Assembly: GCA_021399435.1 (NCBI GenBank)
Contig: JAJTUP010000001.1
Coordinates: forward strand, 2,294,001-2,358,000
Direction of reading: 5' to 3'
Length of the DNA stretch: 64,000 bases
Source: Diaporthe sp. PMI_573
Lineage: Eukaryota > Ascomycota > Sordariomycetes > Diaporthales > Diaporthaceae
The translations under genes were made by a program, and so were the position numbers. The notes under the pieces were generated by a model. That model was not told the origin of the DNA. It made no database searches and was given only the letters and a program-made list of their open reading frames with translations. This document shows, one piece after another, positions 24,576 through 37,153 of the stretch (the stretch's first letter is position 1; the number at the start of each line of letters is the position of its first letter).

Positions 24576-25014
24576 ATGCCTAAGGCCGCAACCAGGAAGG
24601 GAGCCACGACCCGCACCAGGCGTGCTAAGAAGGGTAAGTCCGCCTCAGACACGTTCTCACCCACGCGCCGAATTGATTGGGACTGGATCTAACCATGAGT
24701 ATAGACCCTAACGCGCCGAAGCGTGGACTTTCTGCCTACATGTTCTTCGCCAATGAGCAGCGCGAGAACGTTCGCGAGGAGAACCCTGGTATCACCTTCG
24801 GTCAGGTCGGCAAGCTCCTCGGAGAGCGCTGGAAGGCCCTCAACGAGAAGCAACGTGCTCCGTACGAGGCCAAGGCTGCCGCTGACAAGAAGCGATACGA
24901 GGATGAGAAGCAGGCTTACAACGTAGGTGACTCATGAACTTCTGACATGGCCACTCGCGCAGCCAGAAGCTAATCGGGCCACGCCTGCAGGCTGAGGAGG
25001 AGGAGGAGGAGTAG
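24576..25014 (+). CDS. NHP6: HMG-box chromatin protein Nhp6
   Basis: Exons 24576-24633, 24705-24922 and 24991-25014 encode 99 residues. A basic N-terminus ([19 protein letters not shown]) leads into a single HMG box starting at [20 protein letters not shown] and running through [20 protein letters not shown], and the protein ends in six Glu residues. This is the exact Nhp6 layout. The protein bends DNA without sequence specificity and works with the FACT complex in chromatin reorganisation. The last exon is only 24 nt and encodes the acidic tail. The gene follows an unusually long noncoding stretch with a CA-rich leader, which suggests a long 5' UTR. Confidence 0.95.
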
Positions 25015-27380
25015 ATCAGCATGCATCAACATGCTGTGACTTCGCCTACCAACACCTTCCACCCTCATACCCCGGGATGACCCCCAACCACCACTTGGTG
25101 TGGCAATGGCCGTCCGCGCTCTTTTCATTTTCTATCTCTCTGGATGGGTTCGGTGTTCGGCTTGGCAGGGAAGGCGACCATTTGCTTTGAGGACGGCACT
25201 GGAAGGCATCATGTTTGAGGACGATGCCCATGTATGATTAGTTAGGCCCTCTTCCGGGCTTGAGTTGAGTCGCTTCTGGGAATAGTCCTGTCGAACACAC
25301 GACGTAAATGAGAAAGCAGTCTGCGCTCTGACCTTTTAATGACTTCAACGGCCCGTTGTTGGGCCGGGATCATCTTGGGGTTTTCTGGGAGACATGGTAG
25401 TTGACGGCATCGTATCTACTCGGCTACCAGGACATGGACAGACTCCCTAAGCGGGTCATGTCCATGTCCCTACCCCGGCGCTGTGATCGACGAGATCTAG
25501 ACGGGGTCAGTGATCTGACGTACCGTTTCTCAGGGTCCTCGATCCGGCAGCGAGCCAGGCAGCCACTATCGTTCTTGTTTCAATGGACAAGGGGAAAGAA
25601 GGGTGCAACTCACAAAAGATCCACTTTCAATCTACGGTAGCGACGAGGATTTTCTATCGCGTTGCACTGGGGAATATGCCTTGTCACTGCCAGACGCATT
25701 CGACTTGCACCGATAAAAACCACTGCCGACGGGAACTGCTCGTGCAGCGTGACAAGTCATGTCCTGCGACTATATTCGGCCCGCCTCTTAATCTCACCAA
25801 GCCATTGTGACGGGGACCCCCTTCACAGGAGGCTGTCACCGCCATGGCGCATCCTGTCTCCTGATTCTTACCTATTCGCTCCCCCTTTCGCGGACGAGCA
25901 CCCAACTCAGAGTTCTCGTTGAGAAACGTCACACAAGACAATGCCCTTGTGGGCCGTGAGAGAGGAGATCCGAGCAGCCTCTTTACCCGACCATGTGATG
26001 CTGCTGCTGCCCATTCAGCAGGGACGTAACTGTCGTGGGCGGATGCTACCACGGTAGGAAATACTATCGCCGAGAGCCAATCCCGCAGCAGAGCGCACCG
26101 GCTCGTTCCAGGCCTCCCCTCCTCTAGCAATGAGTGCGTTCAAGCGGGCGACCGGGGCCGGTTCCTTCCCAGAGCTGCGGGCCAATGCGACCCGGCCCTT
26201 GAGCTGCGCAGGCGATTCGCCCGCCGAGGCACTTGCTTGCATTAGGAGGCTGCCCGATAGAGTTCGTTCGCTTCCTCAGCCGAGCGTGAACCCTTTGCGC
26301 CATGGCAAGGGTTTCGCCAATGTTGCCCCGTCACGGGACGCATCTTTGCTTTCTCCCGCTCGGGGGACGTGTGTATTGGCTCACTGCCAGAAAGCTTGCA
26401 TTCCAGAAGCGCAGGATGTGTGTCCGTGTGGATGTGTGTGCGCTTCTCCGCCTACTAACGACTCTCGGCTCAGTCCTTTGACTTGCTGAGCCCTACTCCC
26501 CGTCGTCGCCGATGTTCACCTCAGGGTACAACGACGGTCACACTGGGGCATTTCCCCAAATACTTCTATTGACTTTTTGTTTTCCAATGTTGTTGGCGTG
26601 ACTGTTGGCATTTGTGAGGCCATTCCCGAAAAGTTCGACAGGAAGTACATGCCACATGCACCGTCAGCCGGTTGGAACTACCACGCATGCCGGCCTTGGA
26701 AAAAAGAGCTCACGCAACAATGAGCGCCTGCAGATAGATGCCCTCGCTGTCGGCCGATTGACACGTCAGAGCATAGCAGAGCCGCACAGCAATGACTTCC
26801 GGCGACCTCCCGCATTTTCCCCACAAATATGTACCTCGTGCTGCTGCTGCTGCTGCTGCTGCCCCTCCGTCGTCACCCTTGGCTTCATCGTTGTTGAGCC
26901 GCCGGATGTGCTTATTCAGTGTCGTTGCTGAACAACCGGTCTCTTCACATCAAATCAGACTCACTAGCATTGCTGCAGCATCCTGCTCACTCATTACACG
27001 CCGCTAAATAATCAAACAAGTCTAACATCGGGTTCAGTTCTCTTATAGTCGGCGCAGGAACCGAGTCTCCGAGTCCGAGATTATAACCCTCCGACCGGCA
27101 ACCCATCGTCGAAGCAGGAAGGGCCACCTGCCGGGAATGAGAAGCATCTAGGTGCCAGTCTCGCTTCCAGCAAAGAGGCAAGGACCGGGAAAGAGTGCAA
27201 CGCATCTATTCAGCGTCTTTGACTCATAATCCATCACGATGAAAGCCAGGCGGCGTCCTCCCTGCCATTGAGTTGTCATTCTAAAAACGCACGATAAGCT
27301 CACCAGTACTATTTTATATCATATGAGTCCCGACGGCGGCCGCATCCTGGCTCAGTGAACAATAACACATATCTTCGACG
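25015..27380. other. Intergenic, 2.37 kb
   Basis: No gene recognised. The left part is the NHP6 3' UTR. Frames such as the minus-strand one over 25684-26130 show no domain. A CTG trinucleotide run lies at 26840-26862. The right end serves as promoter for the gene starting at 27381. Confidence 0.5.
26840..26862. repeat. CTG trinucleotide microsatellite
   Basis: About seven to eight perfect GCT/CTG units in noncoding DNA. Confidence 0.9.
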
Positions 27381-29255
27381 ATGGACTGGGACTTCCTTGT
27401 AGGGGCGCCGATGCCCCCTCAAAGCCAACTGCTACATGGTTGTTTTCTCGAGGCCGACAGGGCAGACCGGGTTGCCCAAGGTATGCCCAACCAGAAGGAA
27501 CCTTATCTTCAACGAAACACACACTGACAAGTTCTAGGCCTTGATGCCCTCCGCGAGTCCCTGGCCCATTCCTTCCACGGGCCCATGTTCCTGCTCATCG
27601 AAGAAGTCTGGCAGTCCGGGCGCCTCCTCCGCGAGCTCGCAGACCGCGGCCACGTGCACGTGTCGAGGGTCACCGTCGTCGCGAACCACCTCAACGTCGT
27701 CCTCCCGGGCCTCTCGAAGTCGCTCAGGGACATCGCGGGCTACTACGACGACAAGACGGTCACGCGCGAGTTGCGGTGGCGCAAGATGTACCACGACATG
27801 AAGAAGGAGGCCGACATGGAGCTCCTGCTCAGGTTCCAGCTGTACAACCGGTTCCTGTCGCTGCTCGTGGGCCTGCTCGCCAGGGGGGAGAAGGGGTTGC
27901 CCCAGCAGGACCGCGTCCAGATAGACGTCCTCCGCGCCCGCATCATGGCCCTGCGCGAGCGCCAGGGCCTCCCCGCCCCGACGCAGTCGCCCGTCGCCGA
28001 ACAGATGGCCGTCGTGCCCCTGGGGCGAAGCGAGAAGCCGCACTGGGCCGAGCACGTCTTTGCCGACCCGCCCAGCTCGCACACCGACATGCACGAGCCT
28101 CAGCGCTCTCAGGCCCGTGGCCCGTTCATACCTGCTGCCGGCGGCGCGGGGGGCGCTGGCCCCAGGCTGCCCGATTCCGCCAAGACGCTGCTCCGGCGGT
28201 CCTTTGACGGCGACCGCCTGGGCCTGCTGATCATCATCAACGCGGCCAACGGCGGCCCGTATTTTGTGCTGCGCGTGTACGCCGGCGGCCAGCAGCTGTT
28301 TTCGTACCGCGGGATACACGAGATATGCGTGCACCAGGTCGGGAATACCCTCAGGCTCAAGAGGTGGAGCCATTCACTTCACGGCCCCAAGCTCTGGGCC
28401 GTCCTGAGCTTCGTCACCTGGGAAGGTAAGATCACATTGTTCCATGGGGTTCTGTGTCTGAACACCAGAGTGTGAGGGATCGAGTGCTGACCTTGTCCTT
28501 TATCCCGTTCCAGAGTTGGTCCTGTTCCACTGCACGTTCATCGCCCTGAAAGCGCGAAATAACCTGACCGTCAACATGGATCCACGGGAATACAAGTTTC
28601 CCAACGAGAAGCGCCTGTTCCAAGCGTGTGTACTTCCCTTTCCAAACATTTTCCTCATCTCCGTCCCGTGCCCTGTCATCTCGACTGACACATACACCCA
28701 GACAAATCATCGACGACGACTACCAGCACTCCCTGGTAGTCTACGAAGACACCAGGACAAGAGGGATGCGCCTCCACGCCGCAGTGTGGGACGGCGAGCT
28801 GAGGGCTTGCCCGGTGTGGACCGCCTTCGGTACGTTCGGAGGATCCAATCCGTTCATCATCACCGCCGGCCAAATGGAGAAGTACTGACCCTCAGTTCTC
28901 CAGTCACCTACCAGTCGGCCTCGAGCCGCTGGATCGCCCGCAAGTCCAAGCACTGCGTCTGGATCAACGAGATCAAGCTGTACGTCTTCTGTGACAAGTA
29001 CAAGGAGGCCAACATGCGGCGCAACAAGGTCCGCGCGTTCGAGATCCATTTCGTCAGCGACGAAGGTACGTGACGACACCCCTCCAGCCGCCCTCCCTTC
29101 ACTCCGAAGTTTTATCCTCGAGCTGCCCGGTGCTCTTGCACCCGGGCCGGCCAATGAGCCCACCGCTGAAGAATGGGACGTAAACAGCCGCCGGGCGCTT
29201 CAAGGAGGTCTTCTACCCGGCGCCCGCCTCCGAGCCTCCGGGCGACGCAGAGTGA
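27381..29255 (+). CDS. Conserved fungal protein of unknown function, six exons
   Basis: Exons 27381-27480, 27538-28425, 28514-28625, 28702-28829, 28904-29065 and 29188-29255 give 485 residues, all in phase. The protein starts MDWDFLVGAPMPPQSQ and has a helical N-terminal part (FLLIEEVWQSGRLLRELADR, VTVVANHLNVVLPGLSKSLR). A variable Gly/Pro linker follows, and then a C-terminal half rich in beta-strand pattern with aromatic residues (LRLKRWSHS, AVLSFVTWEELVLFHCTFIA, FEIHFVSDEAAGRFKEVFYP). The last block resembles how PH-like domains end, but this is only a visual impression. I recall similar proteins as unnamed conserved proteins of filamentous ascomycetes and know no function. No signal peptide or membrane segment is seen. 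Confidence 0.85.
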
Positions 29256-30044
29256 CCGACACCCATCGTCAAACAAACCCGCTGGGCCGTATCTGGTCTA
29301 CATTCCCGTCGAGACCATGGACAGCCCCGTGCGGGCTCGGCCAAAGCAACCCGAGCTTCCACAAGACCTCCCTTCGCCTGAGCGCACCACCTCTGGAGTT
29401 ACATCTCCGTCCAGTATGCATATTGCCACAAACCAGGGTAGTCCCCAGAAACCACCCCCGACGATGCTTATGATGTATGATGAACGATTGAGCCAGCATT
29501 TGTGATTTCCTCTGTTTATGATGAATTTTATGATTTGGATTACGACTATGTTCCGAGCGAGGCGCTAGGGACATAAATGAAAAGTGCAGGATTTCCGAGG
29601 GCGAGTCACAGATTGCATGATACCCTCCTTACTTGTTTTGAATTTCTCTCGCTTCATTTCTTCAACTTGCCGTCGAATACTGAGTTGTTGTTTTCTGACT
29701 GTTCGAGGTACAAATCCTCATGAGGTGACATTATGTGGGACTTGTGAATCTCAAAGGACCATTAAGGTTCTGGAATGATCCATATTGATGGGGTTCTAAC
29801 AGGGTGGAATTGTAAGTGCATGAGAACCTAGTTCTACAATCGAGTACTCATAATTACGCCCTTTCAATGCACATGTGCCGGGTTGGAGCTGGGAAATATG
29901 TTGTCTGACCAATCATGCCTTTGATATTGTATATTTTTGAGAATTTTCACTACTTGAAAAGGCTGCAATGCATCGTTTCGTTATCCATCAATACGGGATG
30001 GTTTTGATGACTGGAGCTCTGATTGTGATCCATGACTTCCATCT
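29256..30044. other. Convergent 3' gap, 789 bp
   Basis: This lies between the 3' ends of the unnamed gene and phosphoglucomutase. From about 29500 it is clearly AT-richer than the surroundings, as expected for 3' UTRs. No gene is seen. Confidence 0.6.
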
Positions 30045-31967
<1,923 letters not shown>

Positions 31968-32938
31968 ATTGACAGGATAGAATTTAGGTATTCGGGCTGT
32001 TAAGTGAGGAGCAGAGTTGGCTATCAATGAGTGATCGACGAGAAGGAAGTGGGACAGACGTGGAAGGGCGCCGGGCGATAAATAGGAGAGGCGGTATGCT
32101 TGTCACTTCAGGAGCTTGCGGTCTGGCCGATGAGCTCTCCCCCAATGGAAGGTGGGGTCCCTGCCGGGACGTCATTGCCACAGGCCCAATTAGACAAGTC
32201 GAGGAGCGGACGTGGCGTGGGGCAGAACGGCATTCGGGCGAGTATTGGACAGGGGGGGGCGCGGGTTGAGCTCAATGTTCCCTCATCACTGTTTTGCCAG
32301 CTTGATGTCATACTGTGAGGTGTAATGTTCTAAACCATATACCTATCTAGATGATCTCTCTTTGCTGTCATTTGTGTGCCTCTCTGTGGGCATCCGTAAG
32401 AGCAGCTTGTTGTGTTGGAGACAGCTGGTACAAGGGCACGGATGCCCGCCCCGTCGTCCGTCGTTGAATTGCATGTACGCACTGCACACTGTGGGAATTG
32501 CTCGCACATGCTACTTCGTATTTCACAGATTAACCCGGCGGGAGTAACCCAGCTAACCATTGAACTCTCCATCCCAAACGTTGGGATGCCGTGAGATATT
32601 TCCAGCATGGCCTTTTGTTGGTGGCGCCTGGAATATTTCGCGGTTGTGTTGCAGTCGGCCTAGTGGTCGCTTCATTTCTCGTCGCGTTGGAGAAAAAGCC
32701 CTGTCGGCCGCTACGACTTGGCAGTATCCCGCCGTTCGGGCCCTGCTGATCCCCTCCGGTACTAGTCCTGCGCGCCCTAGTCTCCCACTATGATAGATAT
32801 GATAAGAGAGGGCCTTTCTCAGGCTTTTGCTCAGTACAGCATGCTCGATTTCGAGGGTGGGGTGGCCGCCATATGGCTCACTGAGGCTTGCCCATGAGGA
32901 GCAGCTGAGCTCAGTGTCCAACTTCAACCCGAGGCCGT
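31968..32938. other. Intergenic, 971 bp, PGM promoter side
   Basis: No gene seen. The first part should be the promoter of phosphoglucomutase and the last part the 3' UTR of REX2. A short G homopolymer lies near 32250. Confidence 0.55.
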
Positions 32939-33810
32939 TCAGGACTGTTTCCTCTGGAAGATGGCCTCCTTGAAGAACCTGGCCTCCGCGATGCTCTCCA
33001 GAATGTCATCCTTGGCCTTATGCAGTGTCTTCTTGGTCGGTGCATTCGCCGCCACCTGTGGCGACCACCTCCTCGCTGCCTCCTTCAGGCTGCTTACGTC
33101 GAGGATCCGGTAATGCAGGTGGTCCACGACCTTCCGATACGGCTCCCGGTTCAGAAATGCGCGGTCGGCATGGACACTGTTGCCGGCAAGGATGGCCGTA
33201 CGAGGCTCAGGAACATGCTTCTTGATGTAGGCCAGCAACCCGTCCGCGGCTTGCTCTGGGGTGACGTCTGAGGCGACGACGGCGGCCGTGAGCCCCGTCT
33301 GACCATGAGTTCGCGTGCACCACTCGTCCATCTGGTCCATGCGCGCCCGGGGCTGGTGGACGACAGTCCCCCAGCCCTCTGTGTCGGCCAGTACAAGGCT
33401 ACCGTTGGTGATCAAGCAGTATATCTCGATGATCTCGTCGTTTTCGTAGTCCAGACCAGTCATCTGCACGCTTTGTCAGTGTTGATGCTGCCAAGAACAT
33501 GGCGATACGAGCCATGCACGATAGGCGGTGTTGTCTTCACCTCACAGTCGATCCAGACCAATGGCTCAGCGTTTTGTGCGGCCATCCTCTGCCCGTAAGA
33601 AAGGGCCGCACTATGTGTGACAGACAAGTAACGGGCCTCTCCAGGCTGGCGGAGCGTGTGCTGGCTCGGAAGGGGCTGGGGACAAAGTAACGTTGTATGA
33701 GTCGACACCCTGCACCAGGGAAGACGTGCTCTGGCAATCGAACTCCTCCGACAGGAACTGAGAAGGCGCTTGCCGACGACAGTGACGCGAGTGGCCGCGC
33801 TGAAGGCCAT
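32939..33810 (-). CDS. REX2: Oligoribonuclease, mitochondrial (Rex2/Orn, DEDDh exonuclease)
   Basis: Two exons, 33541-33810 and 32939-33463, encode 264 residues; the 77-nt intron joins exactly within the exonuclease I motif to give LVWIDCEMTGLDYENDEIIE. Other catalytic elements are visible: NSVHADRAFLNR (Exo II Asp), HYRILDVSSLKEAARRW and the C-terminal HKAKDDILESIAEAR (Exo III His and Asp). The N-terminal 75 or so residues are Arg/Ser/Leu-rich with few acids, consistent with a mitochondrial presequence. The enzyme removes 2-5-nt RNA fragments. The start at 33810 gives this presequence; an internal Met before the domain could make a cytosolic form. Confidence 0.93.
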
Positions 33811-34388
33811 GAGATCCCGTGTGCAGGTCCCTCACATGCAAGGCTGAGAAGGTGGGCGAATCAGTGAGCTTGCAATGCTGCTTAAAATATGATTAGCGAT
33901 TGCTCCCGGCCGTGTGGACAGGAACCGGGACTAATAAATGGATCATGCACAGCTCGGCTCGAACGCCCATCCTTCGCCCAGGAACAGGACGCCCCAGGAT
34001 GAGAAAAGCGGGCCGGGAGGATAAAACACCTGCCGACCGACTATCTAATTTAGGCCTGCTAGTTATCTTTCCCGGCTGCGTGGGTGACCGTTCAGCTGTT
34101 GGACGGACTCGTTCGACTAACCCACGCGGACGGACGGGCTGCTACCACCCTCTGGGAATAGGCCGGCGGCACTTCCTTTCAAATACGAAGTATGGCTTCC
34201 TCTCACTCCCATCATACCTCCCCTTATATAGCTGTACTTCAGTCGCTTTCGTTTTTCTAATTCCTCCCTACGCGTGCCTTATAAAGAGTGAGAAGCCTCA
34301 CCTCTTCTTCCCCTCCACCTCCTCCGCATTTCCCTTCGTATCCCTTCCCTTCTGAGACTCACACCACCACGGCCGCTCCCTCTTCACC
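33811..34388. promoter_or_regulatory. Divergent promoter region REX2/oxidoreductase
   Basis: This is 578 bp. On the right, a TATA-like stretch (CTTATATAG, about 34212) and CT-rich leader (34290-34385, CTTCTTCCCC-type runs) precede the ATG at 34389, a pattern common at well-expressed fungal genes. Confidence 0.5.
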
Positions 34389-36095
34389 ATGGGCAAGCAG
34401 GAAGATTCACCGCCCATGCGGCCAGTGCTCCCTGAGCCCGGCCCGGTCGTCGTAACGGACAAGGAAGTCACCATCCAGTCCCCCACCCGCCCACCTCCCT
34501 CGGTCTCCCCACCGCGGCTGCTGGTCATCGGCGGCGGGTCCCGAGGCTGCGTCTACGCGCACTTCACCCAGCTCGCCACCAACGGCGTAGTCGCCGCCGT
34601 CGCCGAGCCGCACGCCTTCAAGCGCGCCCAGTTCGGTCAGAAGTACATCTGGGGAAACCACCGCGGCCCGGCCGAGGGCGAGGAGTTTGAGTCATGGACC
34701 GATTTCATCGCCTACGAGAAGGACAGGAGGCGGCGTGCGGCCGCGGGCGAGGCCGGCGTGCCCCTCGGCGTCGACGGCGTCTACGTGTGCGTCCTGGACG
34801 AGATGCACAGGGAGGTTGTCGTCGCGCTGGCCGAGCTGCGCGGCCTGCACATCATGTGCGAGAAGCCCCTGGCGACGAGGCTGGACGACTGCGTCGAGAT
34901 GTACCGGGCCCTGAGGGCCAACGTCGACGACAGCGGCGAGCGCCGCATCTTCTCCATCGGCCACGTGCTGCGCTACAGCCCGCACAACATGGTGCTGCGG
35001 AAATTGCTGCTCGAGGACAGGGTCATCGGGGACGTGCTCTCGGTGGTTCATACCGAGCCGATCGGCTGGTGGCACTTTACGCACAGTTATGTGAGGGGCA
35101 ACTGGAGGAGGGAGGACACCTCGGCCCCGAGTCTCCTCACAAAGAGCTGCCACGACATCGATGTCCTGCTCTGGCTGCTTTGTTCACCGGTCAAGTACGA
35201 GGACGGGGGCGAGAAGGCGCTGCCGCACCTGCCATCCACAGTGACAAGCAGTGGGAGGTTGCAGTACTTCCGGAAGAACCGCAAGCCAGTGGGTGCTGGC
35301 GATGCGACGAATTGCCTGCAGTGCCCAGTCGAGGAAACCTGCAAGTACTCGGCGAAGCGCATCTACACCAGCGATAAACCCTTCATGGGCCTGGACATGG
35401 GAAACACCAGCTGGCCGGTGAACGTTGTACTGCCTGAGATAGAGGATCTGGGAGATAGCGATAAGGTGCGTGGGGCGCTCATGGCGAGATTGGCTGAAGA
35501 TTACGGCCCGGATATGCAGGACTCTGAGATTGCGAAGCGCAATTGGTTCGGGAGGTGCGTCTACGAGAGCGACAACGACGTCGCCGACGAACAGGTTGTG
35601 ACCATCACCTGGGACGACGACCCGCCCTCGCCACAGGACGATATCAGCCCAATGGCGGACCAGCTGGGCGGCCGGGGTTCGAAGCAGGCAACCTTCCATA
35701 TGGTGGCCCAGACCAAGCGGCAGTGTGAACGTTTCACCAGGATCTACGGCACCCATGGAGAGATATACGCAGACTCGTACACCATCACGGTCGAGGACTT
35801 TAACACGGGGAAGACCGCCACGCACACACCGCGCATGGAGAGCCTGGGCCATGGCGGTGGCGACCTGGGGCTGACGAGGAAGTTCGTCGAGGCCATAGAT
35901 CTGGCCAAAAACCATAGAGACGAGGGCTGGACGTGTGAGAAGGCCCAGCAGGAGGTCATCAGATGTACCCTGGATGAGGTGATCAGAAGCCATGCCATGG
36001 TCTTCTGCGCAGAGGAAGCGAAGACGGGTAGGAAGGTCGTAGACTGGGCCAAGTGGTGGGCCGAAGAAGTTGAAGGCAAGCTCGAGGGGAAGTAA
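34389..36095 (+). CDS. Gfo/Idh/MocA-family NAD(P)-dependent oxidoreductase
   Basis: A single exon encodes 568 residues. After a proline-rich leader, the Rossmann fold begins with LLVIGGGSRG (48-53 is the dinucleotide loop). The family hallmark CEKPLATR (EKP at 158-160) and the downstream SCHDIDVLLWL, which supplies the catalytic Asp/His region, are intact. A cysteine motif C-x2-C-x5-C (NCLQCPVEETC) lies in the C-terminal domain and may bind a metal; it also occurs, from memory, in relatives of this subgroup. The protein is longer than the usual 350-400 residues of the family because of extra segments between 330 and 460. Substrate is unknown; most relatives act on sugars, inositols or other polyols. 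It has no introns, unlike nearly all neighbours. Confidence 0.88.
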   Translation: MGKQEDSPPMRPVLPEPGPVVVTDKEVTIQSPTRPPPSVSPPRLLVIGGGSRGCVYAHFTQLATNGVVAAVAEPHAFKRAQFGQKYIWGNHRGPAEGEEFESWTDFIAYEKDRRRRAAAGEAGVPLGVDGVYVCVLDEMHREVVVALAELRGLHIMCEKPLATRLDDCVEMYRALRANVDDSGERRIFSIGHVLRYSPHNMVLRKLLLEDRVIGDVLSVVHTEPIGWWHFTHSYVRGNWRREDTSAPSLLTKSCHDIDVLLWLLCSPVKYEDGGEKALPHLPSTVTSSGRLQYFRKNRKPVGAGDATNCLQCPVEETCKYSAKRIYTSDKPFMGLDMGNTSWPVNVVLPEIEDLGDSDKVRGALMARLAEDYGPDMQDSEIAKRNWFGRCVYESDNDVADEQVVTITWDDDPPSPQDDISPMADQLGGRGSKQATFHMVAQTKRQCERFTRIYGTHGEIYADSYTITVEDFNTGKTATHTPRMESLGHGGGDLGLTRKFVEAIDLAKNHRDEGWTCEKAQQEVIRCTLDEVIRSHAMVFCAEEAKTGRKVVDWAKWWAEEVEGKLEGK

Positions 36096-36649
36096 CATAG
36101 ATACCGGCAGGCGTTAGTAGTTATTCGAAATATTCCGCAAGTGATAAAGTCAAGTACAGTCTTGTTACATTCCCAAGCAGATTCTGGGCCCAGCCCAACA
36201 TATATTTGTGACTGTTCAAGCCCCGAGCTCGGCTGCTTCGTGATGCCAATCCATGTCCTTATGCTTGGAATTCAATTCCTGCCATGAGTTATAAGTAGTG
36301 GGCTGGACTGACCAACCACACAGGTTAGGCTGCATTCTTGACTTCGAGCCGCATTCTCTTCTCACATTTCAAATATTTATCGGGCAAAGGACATCTGCAA
36401 GGTTCTTATTGAAACGAACTGTATTGTGAGAAGACAGCTATCTTTGCATGCAAATAGACCAACTAGATAGCCCATGACATCCCCTATCATGGCGCCCGCT
36501 TCCCACGAACCCTAGGAACCTTGGAACCCAAGCGAGAGCAAAGATTCCGGCAAGAAGTCTGTCAAGCCGGCCCAAAGAGGCCAAAAAAAAAAAAAAAAAG
36601 CAAAACAATATACACTCAAGTAGGCACAATACACTTCATCCGTTCCTAC
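36096..36649. other. Convergent 3' gap, 554 bp
   Basis: This holds 3' regions of the oxidoreductase and of the small secreted protein. A 17-nt poly-A run lies at 36583-36599. No gene is seen. Confidence 0.6.
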
Positions 36650-37153
36650 TTATCCACGACATGCTGAAGCTGATGGACTTGCGGTCGTGCTAAAAGGGGT
36701 TGGATATCTGTGTCCACAGACGACCTTGTAGGAGCCCAAGCCTGCCGGCGCGTCGTAGCAATTCTCAACCCCTTCCCCAAGAGTCATTTCGTTTGCCATA
36801 CAGTTTGCATCAGTGTACACGTACACTTTCCCTCCCCAAAATGGTTAGCACCGCAGTGGACGAAACAGTGATTCCAGGTTGGGGTCTGTTAACATTGTGG
36901 GGGGGGGGCGGGACTCACCAACGCATCCAGAAATGATGTTCGTGGTGAAGGCTGACTGGATGTTGGTTGGGAAAGGAGGGGTGAAATAATAGCAGAGGCT
37001 GTCCTGGGTCTGTACCAAGGTGTAGTTCTGTTGTGTGTGCTCGCGGCAGCCTGGCAGCCCAAATGAGGCAAAGTCGGCGATGGGAGGGTCGTCACTTCCG
37101 GCCCGGGTGCAAATTGTGAGGGCGCAAGCGAGCAAGATATTGTAGACTTTCAT
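36650..37153 (-). CDS. Small secreted cysteine-rich protein, effector-like
   Basis: Two exons on the minus strand, 36919-37153 and 36650-36825, encode 136 residues. The 93-nt intron has donor GTGAGT and an ideal GCTAAC branch site; without it the frame ends early in repeat-like sequence. The protein starts with a clear signal peptide (MKVYNILLACALTICTRAG, cleavage probably near 18-20). The mature part of about 117 residues has seven cysteines, seen in GLPGCRE, DSLCYYF, SGCVVYVYTDANC, GVENCYD, KVVCGHR and SACRG. No transmembrane helix or GPI signal is evident; the tail is Ser/Thr/Pro-rich. It belongs to the general class of small secreted fungal proteins, many of which act on hosts or rivals, but its role is unknown and no named family is claimed. 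Confidence 0.8.

Noticed and set aside
27534..28373. 279-codon minus-strand frame
   Set aside because: It is the mirror of exon 2 of the six-exon conserved gene and has no protein character of its own.
35184..36098. 304-codon minus-strand frame
   Set aside because: It is antisense to the oxidoreductase gene in GC-rich sequence, a known source of long false frames.
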